From: Nocardiopsis mwathae
GTDB lineage: Bacteria; Actinomycetota; Actinomycetes; Streptosporangiales; Streptosporangiaceae
Reading direction: 5' to 3'
Length of the DNA stretch: 64,000 bases
NCBI RefSeq assembly: GCF_014201195.1
Contig: NZ_JACHDS010000001.1
Coordinates: forward strand, 4,526,001 to 4,590,000
A program made the position numbers and the translations under genes. The notes under the pieces were generated by a model that made no database searches, was not told where the DNA came from, and saw only the letters and a list, made by a program, of their open reading frames with translations. Positions 47,559 to 56,912 of this stretch are shown here, piece by piece. Within the stretch, counting starts at the first letter, position 1. Each line of letters opens with the position of its first letter.

Positions 47559-49136
47559 CTACTTGTCGGCGAACGTCCAGTCTTCGGCATGGGCGAAGAA
47601 GCCGTAGCCGTGGTGGGCGAGGGTGCGTTCCTGTAGCCCCTCCAGGTTCGACGGAACGGCGTTGATCGCTTCCAGGTAGGAGACGAACACGAACGGCGGG
47701 TCGTCGACGATGGCCTTCTGGAAGTCGGTGTAGGCCTTCTCCCGCGTCTCCTCGTCGCTGGTGCCGCGCCCTTCCTCCAGCGCCTTGTCGACGGCGTCGT
47801 CGGCGTAGCTGCCGAGGTTGGAGCCGTCCTCGGCCAGGGCCTCACTGGAGTGGAACGGCCCGTAGAGCGAGCCGTCCGGGTCGTAGGGGGTGCCCCACCC
47901 GATGAGGAAGGTCTCCAGCTCCTCCCACTTCACCGCGTCCCTCGGTTCCGGGTCCGCGGTCACGTCGAAGCCCTGGTCACGGAGCTGGGTGGCGAGCACT
48001 TCGATCATGGAGGCGCGCAGGCCGTCCTCGGCGAAGGTGGTGAGGTCGAAGGAGACGGGCTCGCCGTCCTTGGCCCAGATGTCGTCGTCGTTCTTCTCGT
48101 AGCCGGCGTCGGTCATGATCTCCTCGACCCGTTCGGGGGAGAAGGAGTAGTCGGCGATGTCGGCGTGGAACGGGCTCTTGTCGAGGGGCCCGGTGGCCGG
48201 GGAGCCGTACCCGTGCTGGACGCTCTTGATGATGGCGTCGCGGTCGACGGCGTAGTTCATCGCCTGGCGGAGCGCCGGGTCCTCGAACCGGTCGTCGGTC
48301 ATGTTGAACATGATCGCCCGGTAGTCGGCCGTGGGCCACACCTTGACCGCGATGCCGTCGTCGCCTCCGTTGTCGTCCGAGAACTCCTTGGCCTGCTGCG
48401 GCTCCAGGTAGGCGGCGTCGATCTCGCCGTTCTTCAGCCGGATCAGCCGGGTGGCGGCGTCGGGGACGTAGGAGATGGTGATGCCGTCGAGGCCCGGCTC
48501 GCCCCCGTAGTAGTCGTCGAAGGCGCTCAGCGAGGCGTACTCGTGCCGCTTCCAAGTGTCCAGTTCGAACGGGCCGGTGCCGATGGGGTGCTCGTTGAAG
48601 TCGGGGTCGTCGATCCCGGTGTCGGCGAGGATGTGCTTCGGCAGGATCCCGCTGGAGAGGGTGTCCAGAAGCGCCGGGGTGGGTTCGCTGAGCTCGACGG
48701 TGACGTTGTGGTCGTCGTCGGCCGTGACGTTCTCGACGTTGGCGAACTTGTTGCTGGTGACGAGGCCGCCGTCGCGGATCCCCTCGACGGTGAAGACGAC
48801 GTCGTCGGCGGTGAAGGGCTCGCCGTCGTGCCATGTCACCCCGTCGCGGAGGGTGAAGGTGTAGGTCTGCTCGTCGTCGCTGATCTTCCAGCTCTCGGCC
48901 AGGGCCGGGACGATCTCGCCGTCCGCGTCGTGCGCGGTCAGGCCGCGGAAGACCATCTCCGTGACGGGGTCGAGGTGCTCGTCGACCAGGGCGGGGTTCA
49001 GCACGTCGGGTTCGTCGCCCAAGGCGTAGGTGAGGATGTCGCCCCCGGCTCCGTCCTCGGGGTCTCCACCGGTACAGGCGGTGGAGAGGAGGATGACGGA
49101 CGCGCCCAGGGCGAGGAGGGATCGGGACCTCTTCAT
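47559..49136 (-). CDS. Family 5 extracellular solute-binding lipoprotein (peptide/nickel type)
   Basis: A 525-residue lipoprotein whose signal peptide ends STAC (cysteine about 21). The family 5 features are DEPDVLNPALVDEHLDPVTE, VFRGLTAHDADGEIVPALAE, TFTLRDGVTWHDGEPFTADD and PIGTGPFELDTWKR. A late segment, FLIGWGTPYDPDGSLYGPFH, resembles nickel/opine-type members, but the ligand cannot be assigned. It is followed by permease B after a hairpin. A 25-bp palindrome lies 9 nt before the ATG (49134-49136). Confidence 0.88.
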   Translation of the reverse strand: MKRSRSLLALGASVILLSTACTGGDPEDGAGGDILTYALGDEPDVLNPALVDEHLDPVTEMVFRGLTAHDADGEIVPALAESWKISDDEQTYTFTLRDGVTWHDGEPFTADDVVFTVEGIRDGGLVTSNKFANVENVTADDDHNVTVELSEPTPALLDTLSSGILPKHILADTGIDDPDFNEHPIGTGPFELDTWKRHEYASLSAFDDYYGGEPGLDGITISYVPDAATRLIRLKNGEIDAAYLEPQQAKEFSDDNGGDDGIAVKVWPTADYRAIMFNMTDDRFEDPALRQAMNYAVDRDAIIKSVQHGYGSPATGPLDKSPFHADIADYSFSPERVEEIMTDAGYEKNDDDIWAKDGEPVSFDLTTFAEDGLRASMIEVLATQLRDQGFDVTADPEPRDAVKWEELETFLIGWGTPYDPDGSLYGPFHSSEALAEDGSNLGSYADDAVDKALEEGRGTSDEETREKAYTDFQKAIVDDPPFVFVSYLEAINAVPSNLEGLQERTLAHHGYGFFAHAEDWTFADK

Positions 49137-49145
49137 GTTTCCCCA

Positions 49146-49170
49146 CTAATTGCGAACGATTTGCAATTAG
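49146..49170. promoter_or_regulatory. Palindromic operator before the binding-protein gene
   Basis: Perfect inverted arms CTAATTGC and GCAATTAG are 9 nt apart. The plus strand also shows TTGCGA and TTGCAA 11 nt apart, the same spacing as the two TTGCGA copies beside permease C at 33370-33386. Confidence 0.65.
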
Positions 49171-49225
49171 GAACGATACGCGTCGGGCTTCGCGGCCCCG
49201 CGGCGAGGTCCGGCGCGGGCGGATG

Positions 49226-49588
49226 TCAGCCGACGACGCGGCCCTGGACGTAGGGCGTCGAGCCCTCCTCCCATTCCAGGTAGCGCTCGGTCTCCCCCAT
49301 CAGGCTCGACGTGAGCCACAGTGCGACGCCGATGTCGTCGGCGTAGCCGAGGATCGGGATGAACAGCTCCGGGACGAGGTCGATCGGGGACACGATGTAG
49401 GCGACCGCGGCGAGGAACAGCAAGAGTCGCGACGCCGGAAGTTCGGTGTACCGGCCGCGGAGCCGGTTTCCGACCATCCGCGGGATCGCTCCGGCGCGCG
49501 CGGCCACCGATGGTTTGCCGGGCTTCGCCCCCTCCTGCACGATCCGCCACGCTGCGGCGCCGGCTGCGGCGCGATTGCTTCTGCGCAC
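49226..49588 (-). CDS. DUF1232 (YkvA-like) membrane protein
   Basis: A 120-residue protein with the DUF1232 signature LAAVAYIVSPIDLVPELFIP followed by LGYADDIGVALWL, a short re-entrant or membrane helix region of unknown function. The start is a GTG at 49586-49588 with GGGGGAGAG upstream. It is divergent from the amidase gene. Confidence 0.85.
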   Translation of the reverse strand: MRRSNRAAAGAAAWRIVQEGAKPGKPSVAARAGAIPRMVGNRLRGRYTELPASRLLLFLAAVAYIVSPIDLVPELFIPILGYADDIGVALWLTSSLMGETERYLEWEEGSTPYVQGRVVG

Positions 49589-49753
49589 GACCTCTCCCCC
49601 TTCTCACCTCGGGACATCGCCGATCCCGATCCCGGACACCCTGCCCCGGACGTCAAGATATGACGCGACTCCGCCGAGAGATGTTCCCGAGATCGGGTCG
49701 ACGAACCGCTAGGTTGTGGTGGAAATCCAGCCCCCGCCGACCCGAGGACCCCG

Positions 49754-50665
49754 TTGACGACCACGCGTAACGGCCAGGCCGCACCCGAATCGACGCCGCG
49801 GGCGCGCCGCGTCTCACTCGCCGCGGTGGCCGGGATCACCGTGCTCGCCGCCACCGCATGCAGCGCGGTCGCCCTGGAAGGTCGGCCCGAGCCGCACATC
49901 GCCGACGGCACCGGCGACCGCAAGCCGGGCGGCGAGATCGGGAACGCCACCCCGGAGGACGATGCCCCGGACTCGGACGACGGCAGGAACGCCGCGGCGG
50001 GGCCGCTCAACGGCATGACCGTCGTCATCGACCCGGGCCACAACGGGGGCAACGCCGACGCTCCCGACGAGATCAACAGGCTCGTCCCCGCCGGGCCGTC
50101 GAAGAAGGAGTGCGACACCGTCGGTTCTGAGACCGACGATGGCTATGCCGAACACGCGTTCACCTGGGACTTCTCTCAGCGGCTGGCCGAGCGGCTGGAA
50201 GCGGACGGGGCCACCGTCGTCCTCACCCGCGACGACGACGAAGGCGTCGGCCCCTGTATCGACGAGCGGGCGCGAATCGGCAACGCCGCCGAAGCCGACG
50301 CCGCCATCTCGATCCACGCCGACGGCGGCCCGTCGGGAGGGCGCGGCTTCCACCTCATCACCCCGGGAAAGGTGGAGGGCTACACCGAGGACATCGTCGA
50401 GCCGTCGCGGCGACTGGCCGAGGAGGTGCGCGCCGCCTACCGCGAGGGGTCGGGGATGCCGTACGCCGACTACCTCGCCACCGACGGCCTGGACGAGCGC
50501 ACCGATCTCGGCGGTCTCAACCTCTCCACGGTGCCGAAGGTGTTCTTGGAGGCCGGCAACCTGCGCAACGCGTCCGACGCCGCGAAGCTGACGGACGGGG
50601 AGTGGCGCGAGGAGGCGGCCGCGGCGGTCGCCGACGGGATCTCCCGCTACCTGCGGCGCGACTGA
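49754..50665 (+). CDS. N-acetylmuramoyl-L-alanine amidase (Amidase_3)
   Basis: A 303-residue exported zinc amidase that cleaves the lactyl-peptide bond of peptidoglycan. The N-terminal membrane segment is VSLAAVAGITVLAATACSAV (a possible but weak lipobox). The catalytic domain from about residue 90 has MTVVIDPGHNGG (zinc His), EHAFTWDFSQRLAERL (zinc Glu region), DAAISIHADGG (zinc His) and VFLEAGNLRN (catalytic Glu). It resembles the mycobacterial Rv3717 type. The start is a TTG at 49754 with GAGG upstream; no better start exists. Confidence 0.88.
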   Translation: MTTTRNGQAAPESTPRARRVSLAAVAGITVLAATACSAVALEGRPEPHIADGTGDRKPGGEIGNATPEDDAPDSDDGRNAAAGPLNGMTVVIDPGHNGGNADAPDEINRLVPAGPSKKECDTVGSETDDGYAEHAFTWDFSQRLAERLEADGATVVLTRDDDEGVGPCIDERARIGNAAEADAAISIHADGGPSGGRGFHLITPGKVEGYTEDIVEPSRRLAEEVRAAYREGSGMPYADYLATDGLDERTDLGGLNLSTVPKVFLEAGNLRNASDAAKLTDGEWREEAAAAVADGISRYLRRD

Positions 50666-50716
50666 CACCCGCCACCCGGCCGATCCCTCCGGGACGGTGT
50701 TGGGCAGGATAGCGGG

Positions 50717-51274
50717 ATGTCCTCCACCCCCTTCGTCCCCGACATTCCGCCGGACGCCGTCGAGTTCGACGTCGTGATGCGCGGATACGACCGCGACCAG
50801 GTCATCGGCCTCTTCACCGAGGCGCACACCAGCATCGAGGCGCTTGAGGCAGGAAACTCGAACGACTCCGGCCTCACCGCCGACGACCTGCGCTCCCGCG
50901 CCAACGACTTCGATGTCGTGCTGCGCGGATACGACCGCGGCCAGGTCAACTGGATGGTCGAAACCCTGGCCCAGCGTTTGGAGGGCGGGTCCCAGCCCTT
51001 CGCCCCGGGGATGGACGACGTCACGTTCAAGGTCGCTCTGCGCGGCTATGCCCGCGACCAGGTCGTGGAGACCATCACCGATGCGGTGACCGGTGTCGAG
51101 GCCGTGCAGAACGGAAACCCCCAGGCCACCGCCCTCACCGGGGAGGAACTGCGCGCCCGTGCCGACGGCTTCGACGTCGTGTTCCGTGGTTACGACAAGC
51201 GGCAGGTCTCGCTCTGGATCGACCATCTCGCGAACGAACTCGACGCTGCAGCACGCCCGGGCGGTTCGCTCTAA
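50717..51274 (+). CDS. DivIVA-motif repeat protein 1
   Basis: A 185-residue protein built of four copies of a short DivIVA N-terminal-like motif: FDVVMRGYDRDQV, FDVVLRGYDRGQV, FKVALRGYARDQV and FDVVFRGYDKRQV, each followed by a short helix. It lacks the long coiled coil of Wag31/DivIVA. In DivIVA this motif contacts the curved membrane, so a membrane or polar role is possible (inference). A second such gene follows after 34 nt. Confidence 0.75.
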   Translation: MSSTPFVPDIPPDAVEFDVVMRGYDRDQVIGLFTEAHTSIEALEAGNSNDSGLTADDLRSRANDFDVVLRGYDRGQVNWMVETLAQRLEGGSQPFAPGMDDVTFKVALRGYARDQVVETITDAVTGVEAVQNGNPQATALTGEELRARADGFDVVFRGYDKRQVSLWIDHLANELDAAARPGGSL

Positions 51275-51308
51275 GGCGCTGATCAGGTGAAGCCTGCACA
51301 ATAGGTAC

Positions 51309-52019
51309 ATGGCTCTGACACCTGCGGACATCCGCAACAAGCGGTTCCATGTGGTGCGTTTTCGTCCTGGATACAACGAAGAGGACGTCGACGCGCTCCT
51401 GGACCGCGTCGAGGCCACGCTCGTGGCGCTGGAGGGCGGCCCCCGTACCGGGCCGCCGATTACGGCGGAGGAGGTCGAGGGCTCCCGGTTCCGCAGCACC
51501 CGGCTGAGTCCCGGCTACAACGAGGACGAAGTCGACGACTTCCTCGACGTCATCGTCGCCGACCTGCGTGCCCGCGGGATGAGCAGCCGTGCGGCCGCAG
51601 CGGCGACTCCTGGCGGACAGTACCCGCAGCCGCCGTCGCCCCACGTCGTGCCCCATGCGCCCAGGCCGCCGTCCCCGCCGGGCTCCCCGTACCCGCCGCC
51701 CGGGACACCGAGCGTGTACGCGGACACCCCGACCGAGCCGCCGCGGATGACACCACAGGACGTCCGCCGCAAGCAGTTCTCCACGACCCGGCTGACGACC
51801 GGCTACAACGAGCAGGAGGTCGACGACTTCCTGGACAGCGCCGAGGTCACCCTGGAGGCGCTCATCAACGGGCGGCCCGAGCGCGCCCTGCTCACCCCGA
51901 CGCAGGTGGAGCGGGTCAAGTTCGGCACCACGCGTGCCCGGCCCGGGTACGACCCCGCACAGGTCGACGCTTTCCTCGACCTTCTCGCCGAGGAGCTGCG
52001 CAGGTACGAGCGCCCCTGA
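51309..52019 (+). CDS. DivIVA-motif repeat protein 2
   Basis: A 236-residue protein with four motifs: FHVVRFRPGYNEEDVDALLD, FRSTRLSPGYNEDEVDDFLD, FSTTRLTTGYNEQEVDDFLD and FGTTRARPGYDPAQVDAFLD. They are arranged as two pairs separated by a Pro-rich linker of about 60 residues. The RL..GYNE.EVDDFLD form is closer to canonical DivIVA domains than protein 1. CACAAT (51297-51302) lies 6 nt before the ATG, so a leaderless start is possible. Confidence 0.78.
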   Translation: MALTPADIRNKRFHVVRFRPGYNEEDVDALLDRVEATLVALEGGPRTGPPITAEEVEGSRFRSTRLSPGYNEDEVDDFLDVIVADLRARGMSSRAAAAATPGGQYPQPPSPHVVPHAPRPPSPPGSPYPPPGTPSVYADTPTEPPRMTPQDVRRKQFSTTRLTTGYNEQEVDDFLDSAEVTLEALINGRPERALLTPTQVERVKFGTTRARPGYDPAQVDAFLDLLAEELRRYERP

Positions 52020-52034
52020 ACCGAATCGGCCGCT

Positions 52035-52685
52035 CTACGGCCGCAGGCTCTGCAGCAGCAGGTCGGCGAAGTGCGCGCCGACGGCGGCGCCGCTGAGCTC
52101 GCCGTCCGGGCGGTACCACATGCCCAGGTGGTGGACGGCGCCGAAGTACTGGGTGACGACGATGTCGGCCGGGATGTCGGTGCGGAAGGCGCCGCTCTGC
52201 CGCCCCTCCTCGATCATGTCGCGGAACCGCTCGTGGTAGCGGCGCCGCTCCTTGCGTACCTCGCTCTGCCGCTCCGGGGAGAGCATGTGCAGCGACCGCT
52301 GGAAGATGACGGTGTCTTCCAGATTTTCCACAGTGGTGTGGACGACGTCGGCCGCCGCCGCCCGCAGGCGCTCCTCGATCGGCCCCTCCGCTTCCGCCAA
52401 CTCCTCCAACCGACGCGTCTGCATGGCGAGAACCCGCTGGTAGACGGCGAACAGCAGGTCGTCCTTGGACGCGTAGTAGTGGTACATCGCGCCCTTGGTG
52501 ACCCCGGCCGCCTCGACGATCTCCCGAACGGAGGTGCGCTCATAGCCGCGCTCGGCGAACAGTCGGGTGGCGACGGACAGCAGGCGGTCGGGGACCGAGT
52601 CGGGGTGGGACTGCCGCGCGCCCTGCTCCTTCGCGGCGGAGCGGCCTCCGCCGTCCTCCGGGCGCCCGTCCTGCGGCTTCCCCAT
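52035..52685 (-). CDS. TetR-family transcriptional regulator
   Basis: A 216-residue protein. After a hydrophilic N-terminal tail of about 30 residues, the TetR helix-turn-helix reads LLSVATRLFAERGYERTSVR, EIVEAAGVTKGAMYHYYASK, with a helical ligand domain (VVHTTVENLEDTVIFQRSLH) of the type seen in regulators of lipid or acyl-CoA metabolism. The ATG at 52683-52685 was chosen because sequence further upstream is intergenic in character and contains the putative operator. The regulated genes are unknown. Confidence 0.85.
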   Translation of the reverse strand: MGKPQDGRPEDGGGRSAAKEQGARQSHPDSVPDRLLSVATRLFAERGYERTSVREIVEAAGVTKGAMYHYYASKDDLLFAVYQRVLAMQTRRLEELAEAEGPIEERLRAAAADVVHTTVENLEDTVIFQRSLHMLSPERQSEVRKERRRYHERFRDMIEEGRQSGAFRTDIPADIVVTQYFGAVHHLGMWYRPDGELSGAAVGAHFADLLLQSLRP

Positions 52686-52725
52686 GCGTCGCCCCGTCTC
52701 CCCATCGTCCTGACCAGCCACTTCC

Positions 52726-52752
52726 AGGATAGGTAGACCGGCCGGTCGGTCT
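52726..52752 (-). promoter_or_regulatory. TetR gene promoter region with operator-like repeat
   Basis: The plus strand at 52735-52752 reads AGACCGGCCGGTCGGTCT, an imperfect palindrome of the GACCGACCGGTCGGTC type used by many TetR regulators. On the minus strand a -10-like TATCCT lies beside it (52726-52731). Confidence 0.55.
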
Positions 52753-52950
52753 CGCCGCATCGGGCGGTCCGGTGGGACCGGGCCACCCGCCCGACACGCC
52801 GGGGGCGCAGCGGTGATGATCGACTCGTTCTTGCGTTCTCGCAGGTCGATGCCGGCGCGTGGGCGAACGTCCCGCGTGGCCCACCCATCCGCTCCCCTGC
52901 GCGCCCCTAGGGTGAGAGTCACCGGACTCCGCCGTCGACCTGCCTCCACG

Positions 52951-52972
52951 TCGAACGTGTGTTCGATAGAAT
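52951..52972 (+). promoter_or_regulatory. SOS (LexA) box abutting a leaderless -10
   Basis: TCGAACGTGTGTTCGA at 52951-52966 is an exact match to the actinobacterial LexA box TCGAAC-N4-GTTCGA. TAGAAT at 52967-52972 follows immediately as the -10, and the GTG start is 6 nt further on. Confidence 0.88.
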
Positions 52973-52978
52973 GGCCTG

Positions 52979-53230
52979 GTGAGTCTCTACAACGAACGGA
53001 TCGACGTCAGATCGTCCACGGGCGGGCACCCCGCCCTCTTCTCCTGGCGCGGCCGGATGTTCCGGGTCCGCCGCGTCATCGGCACCTGGAACTCCGCTCC
53101 CGGGACTCCCGATGCCGACATCCGCCTGGTGCGGGTCGCCGCCGAATCGGACCGCGGCGAGCCCACGATCGCCGACATCACGCTCGACACCGCCACCGCC
53201 GACTGGACGATGCGCCGCATGTGGAATTAG
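52979..53230 (+). CDS. DUF6504 family protein, SOS-controlled
   Basis: An 83-residue protein with the small beta-rich pattern SLYNERIDVRSSTGGHPALF, WRGRMFRVRRVIGTWNS and DWTMRRMW. DUF6504 proteins are encoded, to my knowledge, in or near actinobacterial ImuB/DnaE2 DNA-damage mutagenesis loci; the exact LexA box here supports a damage-response role. Neither imuB nor dnaE2 is in the window. The GTG start at 52979 is probably leaderless. Confidence 0.82.
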   Translation: MSLYNERIDVRSSTGGHPALFSWRGRMFRVRRVIGTWNSAPGTPDADIRLVRVAAESDRGEPTIADITLDTATADWTMRRMWN

Positions 53231-53232
53231 GA

Positions 53233-53307
53233 CGTGTTCGGCGGATGCCGTCCGGTCGGTGAGCGGCCGTCCGGGGCCGGGAGTGAGGATTCGATCCGCC
53301 GAACACG
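53233..53307. repeat. Dispersed terminal-inverted-repeat element (copy A)
   Basis: Perfect 14-bp arms CGTGTTCGGCGGAT (53233-53246) and ATCCGCCGAACACG (53294-53307). The interior shares GAGCGGCCGTCCGG with the element at 24497-24606. Confidence 0.75.
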
Positions 53308-53464
53308 CCCCGGGGACCCGGCCGTACGAACAGGGCGGTGCCGCTCACCGGGCCGTCCGGGCGGGTCCCCGAGCCCGGTCGCGGCACCCGTCCGACTCTG
53401 GCGGGAGCTGCGGCCCGACGGTCGGCCCCGGGGCGCCGACCGCCCCGTTCTACGATGAGCAATC

Positions 53465-54145
<681 letters not shown>

Positions 54146-54148
54146 CCG

Positions 54149-55648
54149 GTGCTGCGACGGCTGCTGGTCATCCTGGTGCCGCTGGCGTTCCTGCTGGTGG
54201 CGGCGCTGTCCCTGCCGCTGGGGACGGTCATGGCACAGAGGGCGACCCAGGAGGTCTACGTCGACCGGCTCAGCGACGTCGGCCGGTTCGCCTCGCTCGG
54301 CGACACCGCCATGCGCACCGGGCGGCTCGACGCGTTGGACAGCGAGCTGAAGCGGTACGCGGAGCTGTACGGAACCGATGTCGCCGTGGTCGACCAGGCC
54401 GGTGAGATCGTGGCGGCGTCGGCTCCCCCGGAGGATGCCGACCGGCTGCTGGGCGACGACCGCGCGCGGCAGGTGATGGCGCCGGCGTTCGGCGGGTTCC
54501 GCCCCGAACCGCCCACGGCGGTGTGGCCGTGGCGGTCCGACCCACTGGTCCTGGCCGAACCCATCGGCCGTGATGCCGAAGTCGCCGGTGTCGTGGTGCT
54601 GGTGTCGCCGACCGACCGGCTGCGCACGGCGATCCTGGCCGACTGGGCATGGCTGTCGCTGCTGAGCCTGGTGCCGCTGGCGGGGCTCGCCGCGGCCGCC
54701 TGGCCGCTGTCGCGGTGGGTGCTGCGGCCGGTGCAGCGGCTCGACGACGCCACGGCCGCCGTCGCCCAGGGGGACCTGTCGGTGCGGGCGGATGCCGCGG
54801 GCGGGCCGCCGGAGCTGCGCCGACTGGCGGGGTCGTTCAACGCGATGGTGGATGCGGTGCAGAAGGCCGTCGAACGGCAGCGGGCCTTCGTGTCCGACGC
54901 CTCCCACCAGCTACGCAACCCGCTGGCGAGCCTGCGACTGGCGGTGGAGAACCTGGCCCCCTTCCTGAGCGGCCCGGACGCCCGCGCGGCGCACCGGGAC
55001 GCGGTGGAGGAGGCCATGTCGATGCACCGGATGCTGAACTCCCTCCTGGCCATGACGCGGATGGAGAGCCTCAGCGGAGCCGAACCGGTGGAGCTGGACA
55101 CCGTGCTCGACGCCCATGCCGAGCGCTGGCGGGTGCTCGGTGAACAGCGGGGAATCGCGGTCGAGACGCGGGCGCCGGACGGACTGCGGCTGATGGCGCC
55201 GCCCGGCGGGCTGGGCAGCGTGCTCGACGAGTTGATGAGCAACGCGACGCGGTTGTCCGGAGGCACGAGGGTGGAGCTGCGGGTCGCGGGGCGTGCGGCC
55301 GGGACCGACGGCGCCTCGGATCCGCCGGCCGTGGTCGAACTGCACGTGGCCGACGACGGCGTCGGGCTGACGGAGGCCGAGCGCGCCGAGGCCCTGCGCC
55401 GCTTCTGGCGCGCGGCCAAACACCAGAACGTCGAGGGCACCGGGCTCGGCCTGGCCATCTGCGCCGACCTGGTCCGCGGAGCCGGCGGCGAACTGCGCCT
55501 GGACTCCGGCCTCCTGCGACCGGACCGGACCGGTCGCGGGCTGGACGTGGTGGTTCGGCTGCCGCTCGCGCCCCCGGTGCAGGAGGATGCCGCCGACGAG
55601 GACGGTCCCCGCCGCACGGACGGGGACCCACCGGACGCGTGGCGGTAG
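54149..55648 (+). CDS. Sensor histidine kinase of the carboxylate module
   Basis: A 499-residue membrane kinase. TM1 is LLVILVPLAFLLVAALSLPL. An extracytoplasmic domain of about 130 residues follows, then TM2 (WLSLLSLVPLAGLAAAAWPL) and a HAMP domain. The H-box is FVSDASHQLRNPLASLRLA. The ATP-binding domain has MSNATRL (N-box), VADDGVGLTEAE (G1) and EGTGLGLAICADL (G2). The start is a GTG at 54149. Its 3' end faces the TAXI binding-protein gene, whose product could present a ligand to the extracytoplasmic domain (inference). Confidence 0.9.
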   Translation: MLRRLLVILVPLAFLLVAALSLPLGTVMAQRATQEVYVDRLSDVGRFASLGDTAMRTGRLDALDSELKRYAELYGTDVAVVDQAGEIVAASAPPEDADRLLGDDRARQVMAPAFGGFRPEPPTAVWPWRSDPLVLAEPIGRDAEVAGVVVLVSPTDRLRTAILADWAWLSLLSLVPLAGLAAAAWPLSRWVLRPVQRLDDATAAVAQGDLSVRADAAGGPPELRRLAGSFNAMVDAVQKAVERQRAFVSDASHQLRNPLASLRLAVENLAPFLSGPDARAAHRDAVEEAMSMHRMLNSLLAMTRMESLSGAEPVELDTVLDAHAERWRVLGEQRGIAVETRAPDGLRLMAPPGGLGSVLDELMSNATRLSGGTRVELRVAGRAAGTDGASDPPAVVELHVADDGVGLTEAERAEALRRFWRAAKHQNVEGTGLGLAICADLVRGAGGELRLDSGLLRPDRTGRGLDVVVRLPLAPPVQEDAADEDGPRRTDGDPPDAWR

Positions 55649-55659
55649 GGCGGGGCGGG

Positions 55660-56580
55660 TCAGACCTTCTGGTCGCGGTACCAGGCCGCGGCGCCCGGGT
55701 GGAGGGGAATGGGGCCGGTGGCGATGCCGGTCCGGACGTTGATCTGGGCGGCTTCGGGGCGTCGGGCGGCGATCGCGTCGGCCTGCGTGAAGACGGTGTC
55801 GGTGATCGTCCGCACCACGTCGGCGGGGACGTCGCGGCGGGCCAGCAGGACGTTGGGGACCGACAGGGTCGGGCACGGCGGCAGCCCCGGGTAGGCCGTG
55901 GCGGGGATGGTGGCCGGGTAGTACGCGCTCGGGTAGGCGTCGGCGAGCCGGTCCGCCTGGCGGTCCAGCGGGATGCAGCGCAGCGGGTGGCGGCGGAGGA
56001 GGTCGGTGATGGCGGGGGTGGGGATGCCGGTCAGGGAGAACATCGCGTCGATGTCGCCCTTCCCCAGCGCCCGTGCGGAGGCCGCCTGGTCCAGGCGTAC
56101 GTCGTCCACGTCGAGGCCGGCCTGTTCGGACAGGCGCAGCATGGTGTATTCGGTCCCGGAACCGGCCGCGCCGAAGGAGACCCGGCTGCCGGCCAGGTCG
56201 CCGAAGGCGGTGATCTCGGAGTCCTCGCGCACGATGAGGTGCATGTAGCTGTCGTAGAGGCGGGCGATGGCGGTGACGTCACGGGCGTCGCTGGTGGCCG
56301 CGTCCAGGCTGGAGATGGCGAGGTGGGCGCGTTCGTCGTCGAGGAGCCGCAGGTTCTCCGCGGAAGCGCTGGTGGCCAGCACGGTGATCGCGGTCTCGGG
56401 CAGCGCGGCGTGCAACTCGTCGGCGAGTGCGCCGCCGATCTCACGGAACACCGCGCCGGGCGGGCCGGTGGCCAGGACGAGTTCCGGGTAGGGCGGATGT
56501 CCCCGACGGCTGCACGCGGTCAGGGCCACCGCCAGGGCACCGAGAACGACGGTGCGCCGGTCCGGATGCGCTGGTCCCAC
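55660..56580 (-). CDS. TAXI-family solute-binding lipoprotein without TRAP membrane partners
   Basis: A 306-residue lipoprotein; the signal peptide ends LTAC. The TAXI pattern is visible: LVLATGPPGAVFREIGGALA, TSASAENLRLLDDERAHLAI, RLYDSYMHLIV, SRVSFGAAGSGTEYTMLRLS and ALGKGDIDAMFSLTGIPTPA. TAXI proteins normally feed a fused TRAP permease; none is present in the window. It is convergent with the kinase gene (12 nt between stops) and divergent from the first SLC13 transporter, which suggests a sensing rather than an uptake role (inference). The GTG start is at 56578-56580. Confidence 0.88.
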   Translation of the reverse strand: MGPAHPDRRTVVLGALAVALTACSRRGHPPYPELVLATGPPGAVFREIGGALADELHAALPETAITVLATSASAENLRLLDDERAHLAISSLDAATSDARDVTAIARLYDSYMHLIVREDSEITAFGDLAGSRVSFGAAGSGTEYTMLRLSEQAGLDVDDVRLDQAASARALGKGDIDAMFSLTGIPTPAITDLLRRHPLRCIPLDRQADRLADAYPSAYYPATIPATAYPGLPPCPTLSVPNVLLARRDVPADVVRTITDTVFTQADAIAARRPEAAQINVRTGIATGPIPLHPGAAAWYRDQKV

Positions 56581-56912
56581 ATCGGAAGCCTAAAGGAAGG
56601 CCCAGGAGATGACCGGGTCCGGCCATTCTCTCGGTACGCCGCGCGTTCAATACCACACTCTTCGTGCGCGAATGTCAGAGGAATCTGAAGTTTCCGCCAA
56701 TGGCTTGCGTGTTCTGCGCCACATTCCGCAGGCTCCGATGTGAGGAGGCGGAGTCGGCGTGTTCCCGGGCCCCGCGGCATCACGGGGGCGCCGTAGGGGA
56801 AGCCGTGTGGGAACGCGCGTGCCGCACCGGCCCGGCTCCCACCGCGCCGGACCGGATCCGTGACCCCGTCTCCGGTCGGTGAGGACCCGATGCGCAAGGA
56901 GGCGCCACCACG
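56581..56912. other. Intergenic region before transporter 1, with shared palindromic element
   Basis: No gene is seen. At 56672-56691 it carries ATGTCAGAGGAATCTGAAGT, repeated at 19 of 20 positions upstream of transporter 2. TCAGA-GGAA-TCTGA inside it is a perfect palindrome. Confidence 0.7.
56672..56691. promoter_or_regulatory. Putative regulator site upstream of transporter 1
   Basis: ATGTCAGAGGAATCTGAAGT, with TCAGA/TCTGA arms 4 nt apart, lies about 220 nt before the ATG of transporter 1 and about 90 nt from the TAXI gene start. It could therefore serve both divergent genes. Confidence 0.6.
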
